Notes: a model not told the origin generated them from the sequence alone. A stretch of 64,000 nt of DNA from Microthrixaceae bacterium (GCA_020637215.1 JACJWI010000001.1:558001-622000); one strand, 5' to 3'; numbered from the stretch's first letter, positions 51,992-62,163 are shown. Translations and numbers: made by a program.

Positions 51992-54073
51992 ATGCCGAAC
52001 CGCCTCGCGGACGAGACCAGCCCGTACCTGCGTCAGCACGCCGACAACCCGGTCGACTGGTGGCCGTTCGGCGACGAGGCGTTCGAGCTCGCCCGACGCA
52101 CCGACCGGCCGGTTCTGATCTCGGTGGGCTACTCGTCGTGCCACTGGTGCCACGTGATGGCCCACGAGTCCTTCGAGGACCCCGACACCGCGGCGCTGAT
52201 CAACGACCGCTTCGTGCCGATCAAGGTCGACCGCGAAGAGCGCCCCGACGTCGATGCGGTCTACATGGAGGCCACCCAGGCCATGGTCGGCCGGGGCGGC
52301 TGGCCGATGACGGTGTTCGCGGACGCCGACGGTCGCCCGTTCTTCTGCGGCACCTACTTCCCACCCGAACCGCGGGGAGGCCAGCCCGGCTTCACGCAGG
52401 TGCTCGACGCGGTGCACCAGGCCTGGGCCGATCGGCGCGGCGACCTGCTGGAGCAGGCGGAACGCCTGACCGAGTCGTTGCGCCGCCCGGTCGGCCCCGC
52501 TGGCGACGACACGTCCGAGGTCGGTCGGGCCGACATCGACGAGGCCACGATGGGCCTGCTCTCCGCCTTCGACGCCGACTGGGGCGGATTCGGACGCGCC
52601 CCCAAGTTCCCCCACACGATGAGCCTGGACCACCTGCTACGCCAGCACCACCGCACCGGTTCGGCCGCCGCGCTCGGAGCCGTGGTCACGTCCCTCGACG
52701 CCATGGCGGTCGGCGGCATCCACGACCACCTCGGCGGCGGCTTCAGCCGCTACTCGGTGGACCGGCAGTGGCTGGTCCCGCACTTCGAGAAGATGCTCTA
52801 CGACAACGCCCTCCTGCTGCGCATCTACACCCACGCTGCGCAGGTCACCGGTGAGGAGCGCTTCGCCGCGGTCGCCGGATCGATCGTCGAGTACGTCGAG
52901 CGTGACCTGACCCACCCCGACGGAGGGCGCTACTCCGCCGAGGACGCCGACTCGGTGCCGGCGGGCTCGGCGGAGGCCACCCACGCCCACGAGGGCGCGT
53001 TCTACGTGTGGACGCCCGAGCAGGTCGCCACGGCCCTCGAGGCCGCCGGACTCGGCGCCCACGCCCGGGAGGTGTGCGAGTGGTACGGGATCACCGCCGC
53101 CGGCAACTTCGAAGGGGCGTCGATCCCCAACCGGCTGCACGCCCGCCAGCATCCCGCGCTGGCACCCGACGATCGACCGCCCGCGGTGGAGGCCGCCCGG
53201 GTCGCTCTGCTCTCCGATCGGTCCCGCCGGCCCCGCCCCGGCCTCGACGACAAGGTCCTGACCGAGTGGAACGCCCTGTTCGTGGCCGCTCTGGCCGAAG
53301 CGGGCGGTGCCCTCGGAGAGCCGGACTGGATCGCCGGGGCGGAACGAACCGCCCGGTTCCTGCTCGACCGGCTCCGAGGCCCCGACGGGCGGTGGCTGCG
53401 GAGCTGGCAGGCCGGGCCGGGCAAGGCCGACGCGGGCCGGTCCCGGCACCTGGCCTACGCCGCGGACCACGGAGCGCTCCTGGACGCGTTCCTCACCCTG
53501 CACGAGGTGACCGGTCATCAGATGTGGCTGGCCGAGGCGACCGCGGTGGCCACGGCTCTCGACGACCTGTTCATCGACGACGACGGCACCGTCTTCTCGA
53601 CCGGCAGCGACGCCCCGGCGCTGCTGGTGCGGCCCCGCGAGGTCATGGACGACGCCACCCCGTCGGGGGCGAGCCTGGCCGCGGTCGGCTTCCTCCGCCT
53701 GTCGGCCCACACCGGCGACGACCGGTGGGCGAACCGCGCCCGGGCCGTGCTCGGGGCGTTGGGCCACCTGGTCGGCCGCCACCCGCTCGGCTTCGGCGAC
53801 ATGCTCCGAGCGGTGGAGATGACCACCGAGGGCATGACCGAGCTGGTCGTGTCCGGCGATCGCCCCGACCTGGTCGAGGTCGCGCTGCGGTCGTTCCGGC
53901 CCACGACGGTGCTGGCCTGGGGTGAGCCCGGTCCCGGCCCCCTGTGGGAGGGCCGGGTCCACGACGGGACCGACGGACGAGCCTACCTGTGCCGGGACCA
54001 CCTCTGCGAGGCGCCGATCACCGACGCGTCCGAGCTCGCCCGGGCGCTCGACGCCCACCGGCGTCGGGCCTGA
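51992..54073 (+). CDS. DUF255 (YyaL/SPATA20-like) protein: thioredoxin-like plus (alpha/alpha)6 barrel
   Basis: 693 aa. The N-terminal thioredoxin-like domain has the CHWC pair (C50, C53) in SVGYSSCHWCHVMAHESFED. The long C-terminus resembles the six-hairpin glycosidase-like barrel (GGIHDHLGGGFSRYSVDRQW, VPHFEKMLYDNALL). The family is widespread and poorly characterised. ATG follows TAGGTT (51980-51985) by 6 nt. Confidence 0.88.
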   Translation: MPNRLADETSPYLRQHADNPVDWWPFGDEAFELARRTDRPVLISVGYSSCHWCHVMAHESFEDPDTAALINDRFVPIKVDREERPDVDAVYMEATQAMVGRGGWPMTVFADADGRPFFCGTYFPPEPRGGQPGFTQVLDAVHQAWADRRGDLLEQAERLTESLRRPVGPAGDDTSEVGRADIDEATMGLLSAFDADWGGFGRAPKFPHTMSLDHLLRQHHRTGSAAALGAVVTSLDAMAVGGIHDHLGGGFSRYSVDRQWLVPHFEKMLYDNALLLRIYTHAAQVTGEERFAAVAGSIVEYVERDLTHPDGGRYSAEDADSVPAGSAEATHAHEGAFYVWTPEQVATALEAAGLGAHAREVCEWYGITAAGNFEGASIPNRLHARQHPALAPDDRPPAVEAARVALLSDRSRRPRPGLDDKVLTEWNALFVAALAEAGGALGEPDWIAGAERTARFLLDRLRGPDGRWLRSWQAGPGKADAGRSRHLAYAADHGALLDAFLTLHEVTGHQMWLAEATAVATALDDLFIDDDGTVFSTGSDAPALLVRPREVMDDATPSGASLAAVGFLRLSAHTGDDRWANRARAVLGALGHLVGRHPLGFGDMLRAVEMTTEGMTELVVSGDRPDLVEVALRSFRPTTVLAWGEPGPGPLWEGRVHDGTDGRAYLCRDHLCEAPITDASELARALDAHRRRA

Positions 54074-54122
54074 GCGGACCCACCCGGGCCCGGGTCATCG
54101 CGACCCGCCGGAGCCCGGGCGG

Positions 54123-56834
54123 TCAGCCGCCCGGGAACGGCGGGGGCTGGGTGGGTGGACCCTGATCGGGCGACGGGCCCGGGTACGGCGGCGGCAGCAG
54201 CCCCGGGTCCGGGACCGTGGGCGGCCCGGAGTACGGCGGCGGGGTGGCGGCGGCTGGGCCCGTCGTCGCCTCCGGCGCGGCCGGTGCGGGATCCGGTGCC
54301 GCCGGAGCGGCCGGAGCGGCCGGAGCATCGGCCACCCCCGCGCCGACCAGGGTGGGCGCACCGACCCCTGCCTTGTGGTCGGCGACCTCGAGGTAGGGCT
54401 CGACGTGGTGGTCCAACATGCCCTTGGACACCCACCCCCGCTTGTCGGCCCAGATGATCAGCGGCGGCAGCACGATGAGCGCGGCCAGCAGGGCGATGGT
54501 GACCTTGAGGGCGATGAAGATGCCGAAGTTGCGCAGCAACGGCAGCGACGAGAACGAGATCACCGCCACACCAGCGACCGCGGTCATGGCCGAGACGATG
54601 AAGGCCCGACCCGTCCGTGCTGCGGTCACGTCCATCGCCGCCCGCGGCTCCAGGCCCCGGCGCCGCTCCTCGATGTAGCGCAACAGGATCAGGGAGGTGA
54701 ACTCGGTACAGGTCGCGACGACGAGCGGGCCGCCGATCGCCGTCATCGGGCTCAACGAGATCCCGAGCGCCCAGATCGCCAGCGTCGCCGCTCCCGACGC
54801 GACGAGCACCGGCGCCATCGACAACAGGCCCCGGGTGAGGGAGCGGAGCCGGATGACGAGGAAGGCGAACACGAGTCCGACGGCCAGCCAGGTCAGCTGG
54901 ACCAGGTTCGCCTCCAGGTTCTGGAGCAGTCCGACGCCGACCACGGCGAGACCCGACGGCGTGAGCCGCGTCCCGGCCGGGGCGTCGGGCTTCTCTCGGA
55001 TGTCGTCGACGACACCGGCGAGGCGGTCGAGCGGACCGGGCCGGGTCATGTAGATGAGGTTGATCGCCTTGCCGTCGCGGGCGACGGTCGAGGCCTTGAT
55101 CGCGTCGGGGGCGATCTCCCACGCGTCCTGCACCGACTCGGCGGTCGGGGCGACGTGCGCCGCGCCGTCGACGTCGGTCAGGTCCGACACGGTGTTGATG
55201 ATCCCGGTGCCGATCAGCAGGACCTTCTCGTGTTCCTCCATCTGCTGTCGGCTGAACGAGTCCAGCCGGGACACGACGTCGTCGGTGAACAGCGTTCCGT
55301 CGCCCGTCGACTCGACGAAGATGCCGAGCTCCGAGGACCCGCCGATCTCGTCCTCCACCTTGTGGAGGTCGGTGACGACCTTGCTGTCGGGGTTGACCCA
55401 GTTGACCGGGTCGGTCTCGAGCTTGATCGACGGCTCGACGATGCTCCCGCCGACGAACACGATGATCGACACGGCCGCGAGCGGCAGGGCGAAGCTGCCG
55501 GGCAGGCTGCCCATCTTGACGACCATCCGACCGAGACGGCCCTCGCTGAAGTCACCCGAGCGCGTCGGACTCCGGTACTCCCGCATGCCCAGGACCGCGA
55601 GCGGGTTGAGGATCGAGCTGATGCAGATGGCGACGATGCCGACGATCATCAGCCAGCCGAACGCACGGACCATCGGCACGTGAGCGATCTGCAGCGCGAG
55701 GAACGCGAACACGGCGTCGAAGGTGACGACGAGCAGACCCGGCCCGAGCCCGCGAGCGGCCTCCTGGATCGGGTGCGGCGAGTGGGCGATGATCACCTCC
55801 TCCTCGATCCGCGAGTGCATCTGGATCGCGTAGTCGATGCCGATGCCCAACATGACCGGCAGACCGGCGATGGTCACCAGCGTGAGCGGGATGCCGAGGT
55901 AGCCGGCGAAGCCGAACGCCCACACGACACCGACCAGCACCACCGCGAGCGGCAGCAGCCGCCAACGCACGCTGAAGAACAGCAGCAGGATCAGGATCAT
56001 CGCGAGCACCGCGATGCCCCCGAGGGTCAGCATCCCGCCCTTCAGGTAGTCGTTGATGTTCTTCAGCAGGATCGGCGCACCCGTGGTGACCGTCGACGAG
56101 TTCGGGAACTGGAGGTCCTTGGTCGCCGCGACCACCGCGTCGGAGGTCGTGCCCTCCTGCTCGATCGACATGTTGCCGTCGAGCCGGGTGATCATCAGGG
56201 CGTGGGTCTTGTCGGGGAAGAACGGGAGGAGCGCCTTGCGGACCTGGTCGTTGTTGTCGAGCAGGAGGAACTTCACCCACGCGGGGTTGGAGAGCACCTG
56301 TTGGTCGGCCGGCACCGCGAGGAGTCGGCCCGCGGTCGCCGCCGTGTCGGCGCTCCGGGCTTGGGCACTGGCGGTGTCCCCGGACTTCTCCGCGACCTCG
56401 CTCGCGTGCAGCAGCGCCTTGGCCGCGATCGAGTCGAACGGCGTGCCGCCCTCCGGCGGCGTCACGAGATCGGACGAGAACTGCAGGGCGGTGACCGGGG
56501 AGATCACACCCTGGACGCCCTCGATCCCCTCGATCTCCTCGGTGACGCTCTGGAAGGTCGCAAGCCCTTCCGGAGTGAACAGCTCATCGACGGTGTGGCC
56601 CTCGTCCATCGTGATGACCGACAGCATCGCTTCGCCACCGAACAGCTTCTGGTAGACGACGTTGTCCTTGTAGACCTGATCCTTCGCGTTCAGGTAGCTG
56701 TCCTGGCCGGTGGCGAACTCGAGGCGGGTGATGCCGGTGCCGACCAGGATCGTGAAGGCGGCCAGCACCGCGGTCACGATCACCGCGTGCTTGCCCAGGT
56801 TGACCGCCAGCCAGGACCAGAAGCGCTGCATCAT
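54123..56834 (-). CDS. RND/MMPL-family membrane transporter
   Basis: 903 aa. Two MMPL halves, each with one helix, a large extracytoplasmic loop and five more helices (e.g. LTLVTIAGLPVMLGIGIDY and PMTAIGGPLVVATCTEFTS, the conserved TM4 regions). Such pumps export lipids or hopanoid-like molecules. The last ~80 residues are an Ala/Pro-rich cytoplasmic tail with PPPYSGP and PPPYPGP motifs. TAGAGT near 56905 and GAGGGAGA before the ATG give a leadered message. Confidence 0.87.
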   Translation of the reverse strand: MMQRFWSWLAVNLGKHAVIVTAVLAAFTILVGTGITRLEFATGQDSYLNAKDQVYKDNVVYQKLFGGEAMLSVITMDEGHTVDELFTPEGLATFQSVTEEIEGIEGVQGVISPVTALQFSSDLVTPPEGGTPFDSIAAKALLHASEVAEKSGDTASAQARSADTAATAGRLLAVPADQQVLSNPAWVKFLLLDNNDQVRKALLPFFPDKTHALMITRLDGNMSIEQEGTTSDAVVAATKDLQFPNSSTVTTGAPILLKNINDYLKGGMLTLGGIAVLAMILILLLFFSVRWRLLPLAVVLVGVVWAFGFAGYLGIPLTLVTIAGLPVMLGIGIDYAIQMHSRIEEEVIIAHSPHPIQEAARGLGPGLLVVTFDAVFAFLALQIAHVPMVRAFGWLMIVGIVAICISSILNPLAVLGMREYRSPTRSGDFSEGRLGRMVVKMGSLPGSFALPLAAVSIIVFVGGSIVEPSIKLETDPVNWVNPDSKVVTDLHKVEDEIGGSSELGIFVESTGDGTLFTDDVVSRLDSFSRQQMEEHEKVLLIGTGIINTVSDLTDVDGAAHVAPTAESVQDAWEIAPDAIKASTVARDGKAINLIYMTRPGPLDRLAGVVDDIREKPDAPAGTRLTPSGLAVVGVGLLQNLEANLVQLTWLAVGLVFAFLVIRLRSLTRGLLSMAPVLVASGAATLAIWALGISLSPMTAIGGPLVVATCTEFTSLILLRYIEERRRGLEPRAAMDVTAARTGRAFIVSAMTAVAGVAVISFSSLPLLRNFGIFIALKVTIALLAALIVLPPLIIWADKRGWVSKGMLDHHVEPYLEVADHKAGVGAPTLVGAGVADAPAAPAAPAAPDPAPAAPEATTGPAAATPPPYSGPPTVPDPGLLPPPYPGPSPDQGPPTQPPPFPGG

Positions 56835-56903
56835 CGGAGCTGTCTCCCTCGGCTCTCGAGCGGAACGTGGTGAACCGCACCTGTCCCCAGTCGAACGGCG
56901 ACT

Positions 56904-57590
56904 CTAGCCCGACGGAGCCGGACCCTGTCCAGCCCACCCGCCCCGGTGGATCCGACGACCGGGACCCGGTCGACCTCGGCGCGCCGACCGTGACGGGAGT
57001 CGGCCTCCCGGCGCGGGGAGACCGAGGGCGACGGTGGCCACGACCCGTCGCCCGGCGGGCACTCCGAGGGCCCGCCGGACCGCCGCTTCGTGGCCGAAGA
57101 CACCGAACAGCAACGCCCCCAGGCCTTCGGACTCGGCGGCCAGCAGCACGGCCATGACCGCGGCACCGCCGTCGACGAACCAGAACGGCACCGGCCACGC
57201 CTCCGCTCCGTCGCCCAGGCCGCTGTGAGCCTTGTCGGGCAGGGAGTAGCGCTCGACGTAGGCGGCCGGGTCGACGATCACCTCGACGAGCACCGGCGCC
57301 CGCATCAACCCGGGCCAGCGGAACCCGAGTCGGCGATCGGCGGGCAAGGTGACGTCCCAGTGGCGGGCGGTGTCCGCGCCGGTGAGCACGACCAGGTCCA
57401 ACGCGTCGGTGTTGCCGGCGGCCGGGGCCCGGAACGCCGCGGCCAGGACCCGGTCGAGGACGTCGTCGGCGACCGGGTCGGGTTTGAAGTCGCGGCACAT
57501 GCGCCGCGACGCGAGGACCTGGGAGAAGGCGGCCCGCCCGCCGGGGTCGGCAGGGTCGGGGCTGGCAGGGTCGGGGTCGACTCGGGTCAC
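56904..57590 (-). CDS. Nitroreductase-family FMN oxidoreductase
   Basis: 228 aa. FMN-binding start FSQVLASRRMCRDFKPDPV, middle FRAPAAGNTDALDLVVLTG and GAAVMAVLLAAESEGLGALL. The family is often called nitroreductase, but natural substrates vary. ATG overlaps the stop of the upstream unknown gene (ATGA), implying joint function. The C-terminal ~40 residues are Arg/Pro-rich and unusual. Confidence 0.88.
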   Translation of the reverse strand: MTRVDPDPASPDPADPGGRAAFSQVLASRRMCRDFKPDPVADDVLDRVLAAAFRAPAAGNTDALDLVVLTGADTARHWDVTLPADRRLGFRWPGLMRAPVLVEVIVDPAAYVERYSLPDKAHSGLGDGAEAWPVPFWFVDGGAAVMAVLLAAESEGLGALLFGVFGHEAAVRRALGVPAGRRVVATVALGLPAPGGRLPSRSARRGRPGPGRRIHRGGWAGQGPAPSG

Positions 57591-58258
57591 CCGTTGTACT
57601 TGAGGAGCTCCTCGGCCATCACCCAGCCGAAGGTGATCAGGCAGTCCCCTCGATCGGTCTCGAGATGGGTGAACTGCGCGGCGACGTCCGGGTCGACCTT
57701 CTCCGGCTTGAGCGGCTCGTGGTCGAGCACCAACGGCGCCGCCCCGTCACCGGTGACGGTGAAGGTGTGCTGGTCGTAGCGCTCGGCGTCGACCTCGAAT
57801 CGCTTGGCCAGGCGACGACCCCAGGCCCGCTCCTCTCCGGACACCTTGTGGCCCGGACGGGGGACGATGTCGACCATGACCTTGTAGGCCTCGAATGCAC
57901 CGGGGTCGACCATGCGGGTGCCGACCAGCACGTCCTCATCGGGGAACGCCATCAGCGCCCGGCGCAGGTTGTCGCTCACGATCGCCCGCAGGAAGCTGTC
58001 GCGCTTGGAGGTGCGCCGGATGCCGGCCACCCCGATCAGCACGCTCGGAGTTCCGCCGATCCGCTCGAGGGTCGAGAACGAGAACGCCCGGAGGTGCGCC
58101 CCCTCCCGGACCTGGGTGACCAGCACCCAGTCGCTGACCAGCTTCGACAGGAGCCCGATCTCGTAGCAGATGCCCCCGTCGGCGCAGAGGTCGGCCATCT
58201 CGGCCAGTTCCGCATCACTCAGAGCGGTGCAGTCCTTGGTCGTGACGTCGAGCGCCAT
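57587..58258 (-). CDS. Protein of unknown function coupled to the nitroreductase
   Basis: 223 aa, soluble. A His/Tyr/Asp-containing fold without a motif I can name; segments such as VLVTQVREGAHLRAFSFSTL and VLIGVAGIRRTSKRDSFLRA recall an acetyltransferase core, but acetyl-CoA loops are not clear. AGGGAGAAG is directly before the ATG. An 18-bp dyad lies 63 bp upstream. Overlaps the nitroreductase by 4 bp. Confidence 0.7.
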   Translation of the reverse strand: MALDVTTKDCTALSDAELAEMADLCADGGICYEIGLLSKLVSDWVLVTQVREGAHLRAFSFSTLERIGGTPSVLIGVAGIRRTSKRDSFLRAIVSDNLRRALMAFPDEDVLVGTRMVDPGAFEAYKVMVDIVPRPGHKVSGEERAWGRRLAKRFEVDAERYDQHTFTVTGDGAAPLVLDHEPLKPEKVDPDVAAQFTHLETDRGDCLITFGWVMAEELLKYNG

Positions 58259-58320
58259 GCATCTTCTCCCTGAGGTGTCGTCACATCCCGCTTCGGGGAC
58301 GCGGACCCGGTTCTGGGTAC

Positions 58321-58338
58321 ACGAGTGGTCCCACTAGT
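58321..58338. promoter_or_regulatory. Candidate operator dyad upstream of the unknown/nitroreductase pair
   Basis: ACGAGTGGTCCCACTAGT: arms AC-n-AGTGG and CCACT-n-GT around TC, with one mismatched pair. It lies in the 188-bp gap between dnaE (ends 58447) and the start at 58258, about where a promoter would be. Confidence 0.4.
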
Positions 58339-58446
58339 TCAGTCGCCCCGACGCCCATTCGGCAAGTCAGGCCCGGCGGTCGGCTGTGGCAGATCCGCGG
58401 TCAGCCATGCGTCGCGACCCGCGTCCGGGGTCGGTCCCGGAACGGC

Positions 58447-61400
58447 TCACAGCACCACCGATTCGTGGCCGAGCAGCGCTCGCAGCTCACCGATAAGGCC
58501 CGTGCGGGTGTCGACCAGGTGGTCGTCGGAGAGGCGCAGCACCTGCTTGTCGCCCAGCAGGATGTGCACCTCGGAGTCGCCGGGGAAGTCGCCGATCAGC
58601 TCCTGGAGCCGGTCGATCGTGGCGTTGTCGAGGCGCGACGGCGGCAGGTGCAGCCGCAGCGGCGGGTGCTCGTCGACCTGCGGTTCGAACAGCTCGAGCT
58701 CGCGGGGGATGAACTTGGCGGTCTCGTCGCGCTTGTCGACCCGACCGGTGGTGATCACCACCGCGTCCTCGACCAGCAGGTGACCGATCTGGGCCATGGT
58801 CTTGGGGAACACCATCACCTCGACCGAGCCCTGCAGGTCCTCGAGGACGAACACGGCCATCAGGTCGCCCTTCTTGGTCCACTTGCGCTGCAGGCCGGTG
58901 ATGACCCCGCCGACCGTGCGCTGGGTGCCGTCGTCCAGGTCGCCGAGCTCGAGGATCGTGCAGTCGACCTTGCGCTTGAGGGCCTGCTCGGCGCCGAGCA
59001 GCGGATGGTCCGACACGTAGAGGCCGAGCATCTCCTTCTCGAACGCGAGCCTGTGCTTCTTGTCGAACTCGACGTCGGGGATGCGGACCCGCTCGTCGAA
59101 CGCGGGTCCCTCCTCCATCTCGCCGAAGAGCGACATGACGCCCATGTCGTGCTCCTTGCGACGGGCGATGGTCGTGTCGACGATCTGCTCGAACACGGTG
59201 AGCAGACCCTGACGGGGGTGACCCATCGAGTCGAACCCGCCCGCCTTGATCAGCGATTCGATGGTGCGCTTGTTGAGCACCTGGGTGTTGACCCGTTGGC
59301 AGAAGTCGTAGAAGTCCTCGAAGGGGCCGTTCTCGTCCCGCTCCTCGATGATGAGCTCGACCAGGCCGGTGCCGACGTTGCGGACCGCGGACAGGCCGAA
59401 GAGGATCCGGTCCGCTCCCCCGTCGAGGTTCGCGCCGTCGCCGTCGGGTTCGGGCACCACGGGAGCGAAGTCCGACAGCGACCGGTTGACGTCGGGGACG
59501 GTGACCTCGATGCCCATGGCCCGGCACTCGGCCAGGTACACCGCGGCCTTGTCGAGGTTGGTCTTGACGCTGGTCAGAAGCGCAGAGAGGTACTCGGCGG
59601 GGTAGTTCGCCTTGAGGTAGGCGGTCTGGTACGCGACGAAGCCGTAGCCGTAGCTGTGGCTCTTGTTGAACGCGTAGTCGGCGAAGGGCTCGATGATGTC
59701 GAACCAGGCGGTGCCCAGCTCGGCGCCGTAGCCGGTGGCCTCGCAACCCTCGACGAACTTGGTGCGCTCCTTGGCGATGAGCTCACGCACCTTCTTCCCA
59801 CACGCCTTCCGGAGGTTGTCGGCGTCGGCCAGGGAGTAGCCCGCGAAGCGCTGGGCGATCCGCATGATCCCTTCCTGGTAGATGCACAACCCGTAGGTGT
59901 CGCCGAGGATCTCCTCGGCGTCGGGGTGCAGGTAGGTGACCTCCTGCCGGCCGTTCTTGCGGTCCGCGTAGTCGGTGTGCATGTTCGCCGCCATCGGACC
60001 GGGCCGGTACAGGGCGACGAGGGCGGCGACGTCCTCGAACTCGGTCGGCGCCAGCGACCGGATGAGGGCCCGCATGGCGCCGCCCTCCAGCTGGAACACG
60101 CCGATCGTGTCGGCCCGACGCAGCAGCTCGTAGGTGGGTTCGTCGGTCAGGTCGACGTCGTCGATGTCGACCTCGACTCCCCGGGTGCGCCGGATCAGCT
60201 CGAGCGTGTCGGAGATGACGTCGAGGTTGCGCAGGCCCAGGAAGTCCATCTTGAGCAGGCCGAGCTCCTCGACCCCGTGCATCTCGTACTGGGTGACGAC
60301 CGGTGCCTCTTCGATCGGCACGCCGGACTCGGGCTTGCGCTGGATCGGCAGGTACTCGGTCAGCGGCTCCTTGGTGATCACCACCGCGGCGGCGTGGATG
60401 CCGTCCTGGCGTCGCAGCCCCTCGAGGCCCTTGGCGACGTCGACGACCTCCCTGGTCTCGGGGTCGGTCGCGTACATCTCGCGCAGCTCGGCGGCCATCT
60501 TGTAGCCGTCGACGAACTTGGGGTGCTCCTCCAGACAGGCGTACAGCGGGGTGTCGCGCCCCATCACCAGCGGCGGCATGGCCTTGGCGACCTTGTCGCC
60601 CACGATGTAGGGCTTTCCGAGCACCCGCGCCGCGTCGCGCACCGCGGCCCGGGCCTTGATCGTCGAGAAGGTGACGATCTGCGCCACGTGGTCACGCCCG
60701 TATCGCTCCGCGGCGTAGCGGATCATCTCGTCGCGGTAGCGGGAGTCGAAGTCCATGTCGATGTCGGGCATGGAGATGCGGCTGGGGTTGAGGAACCGCT
60801 CGAACAGCAGGTCGTACTTGATGGGGTCGAGGTCGGTGATCCACAGCGTGTAGGCGACCGCGCACCCCGCCGCGGACCCACGGCCGGGACCGACGCGGAT
60901 GTTGGCGTCGCGGGCGTGGCGGATCAGGTCCCACACGATCAGGAAGTAGGAGCTGAACCCCATGTCGCCGATGACCTTGAGCTCGTAGGCCAGGCGTTCG
61001 ACGACGTTGTCGGGCAGCTGGTCGCCCCAGCGCTTGCGGGCGCCCTCGAAGGTGAGGTGCTCGAGGTACTCGGCGTCGTCGGTGAAGCCCTCGGGCAGCG
61101 GGAAGTTGGGCAGCTGCGGCTTGCCGAACTCGATCTCGACGTTGCATCGCTCGGCGATCCACAGCGTGTTGTCGCAGGACTCGGGCGCCTCGGCGAACAG
61201 GTGGCGCATCTCGGCCGCGGTCTTCAGGTAGTGCTCGTCGCTGTGGAACTTGAAGCGGTCCGGGTCGCTCATCAGCGAGCCGGTCTGCACGCACAGGAGC
61301 GCATCGTGGGACACGGCGTCGTCGCGGTGCACGTAGTGGCTGTCGTTGGTGGCGAGCAGCGGGGCCTGGAGCTTGCGGGCGATCTCGAGCAGCTGCGGGT

Positions 61401-62001
61401 TGGTGCGGTGCTGCTCGGGGATGCCGTGGTCCTGGATCTCGACGAAGAGGTTGTCGCGTCCGAAGATGTCCTGGAGGCGGGCGGCCTTGGCCAGCGCCGC
61501 GTCGAAGCCCTCGTTCATGAGCGACTGCAGCACGTGGCCGCCGAGGCAGCCGGTGGTGGCGATGACGCCCTCGTGGTGCTCGGCGAGCGTGTCCCAGTCG
61601 ACCCGGGGCTTGTAGTAGTAGCCCTCCATGTAGGCGCGGCTGGCCAGCTGGATGATGTTCCGGTAGCCGACGTCGTTCTCGGCCAGCAGCGTCAGGTGGT
61701 AGTAGAGCTTGCGGCCACCCTCGACGTCGCCGCCGGAGTCGTCGACCTTGCCCCGCCGGGGCGGGCGCTCGAAGCGGGAGTCGTGGGCCATGTAGGCCTC
61801 GGTGCCGATGATCGGGGTGACCCCCGAGTCCCGGCAGGCCTTGTAGAAGTCGAGGACCCCGTACATGTTGCCGTGGTCGGTGATCCCCATGGCCGGCTGG
61901 CCGTCCGCGACCGCCGAGGCGACGACGTCGCCGATGCGCGCCGCGCCGTCGAGCATCGAGTACTCGGTGTGCTGGTGCAGGTGGACGAAGCTGTCCGGCA
62001 C
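58447..62001 (-). CDS. dnaE: DNA polymerase III alpha subunit (replicative)
   Basis: 1184 aa. PHP domain metal ligands are conserved (FVHLHQHTEYSMLDG, GITDHGNMYG, TNDSHYVHRDD), so the intrinsic 3'-5' proofreading described for mycobacterial DnaE1 is plausible. Polymerase Asp pair in ISMPDIDMDFDSRYRDEMI, plus VGPGRGSAAGCAV. A C-terminal OB domain follows (VGGVITGLQRKWTKKGDLM). GTG with AGGGAGCGAG upstream, and a leader of up to ~150 nt. Confidence 0.97.
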   Translation of the reverse strand: MPDSFVHLHQHTEYSMLDGAARIGDVVASAVADGQPAMGITDHGNMYGVLDFYKACRDSGVTPIIGTEAYMAHDSRFERPPRRGKVDDSGGDVEGGRKLYYHLTLLAENDVGYRNIIQLASRAYMEGYYYKPRVDWDTLAEHHEGVIATTGCLGGHVLQSLMNEGFDAALAKAARLQDIFGRDNLFVEIQDHGIPEQHRTNPQLLEIARKLQAPLLATNDSHYVHRDDAVSHDALLCVQTGSLMSDPDRFKFHSDEHYLKTAAEMRHLFAEAPESCDNTLWIAERCNVEIEFGKPQLPNFPLPEGFTDDAEYLEHLTFEGARKRWGDQLPDNVVERLAYELKVIGDMGFSSYFLIVWDLIRHARDANIRVGPGRGSAAGCAVAYTLWITDLDPIKYDLLFERFLNPSRISMPDIDMDFDSRYRDEMIRYAAERYGRDHVAQIVTFSTIKARAAVRDAARVLGKPYIVGDKVAKAMPPLVMGRDTPLYACLEEHPKFVDGYKMAAELREMYATDPETREVVDVAKGLEGLRRQDGIHAAAVVITKEPLTEYLPIQRKPESGVPIEEAPVVTQYEMHGVEELGLLKMDFLGLRNLDVISDTLELIRRTRGVEVDIDDVDLTDEPTYELLRRADTIGVFQLEGGAMRALIRSLAPTEFEDVAALVALYRPGPMAANMHTDYADRKNGRQEVTYLHPDAEEILGDTYGLCIYQEGIMRIAQRFAGYSLADADNLRKACGKKVRELIAKERTKFVEGCEATGYGAELGTAWFDIIEPFADYAFNKSHSYGYGFVAYQTAYLKANYPAEYLSALLTSVKTNLDKAAVYLAECRAMGIEVTVPDVNRSLSDFAPVVPEPDGDGANLDGGADRILFGLSAVRNVGTGLVELIIEERDENGPFEDFYDFCQRVNTQVLNKRTIESLIKAGGFDSMGHPRQGLLTVFEQIVDTTIARRKEHDMGVMSLFGEMEEGPAFDERVRIPDVEFDKKHRLAFEKEMLGLYVSDHPLLGAEQALKRKVDCTILELGDLDDGTQRTVGGVITGLQRKWTKKGDLMAVFVLEDLQGSVEVMVFPKTMAQIGHLLVEDAVVITTGRVDKRDETAKFIPRELELFEPQVDEHPPLRLHLPPSRLDNATIDRLQELIGDFPGDSEVHILLGDKQVLRLSDDHLVDTRTGLIGELRALLGHESVVL

Positions 62002-62163
62002 CTCTCGCTCCCTGTGTCGCTCCCCGGGACGGTCGCCACCCCCGGCCGTCCGCGCCGGAGCGGGGCGACGGGGTCCACAAACGACAGTCGTGTGATTCCG
62101 CCTCCGAGTATCGCGCGACCCGCCGACGGTGTCCTCCGGGCCGCTCCCACGAGCCCTCCCCCA

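Noticed and set aside
54080..54120. ACCCGGGCCCGGGT palindrome between two convergent genes
   Set aside because: Low-complexity GC palindromes are common at this base composition; may help termination but cannot be singled out.
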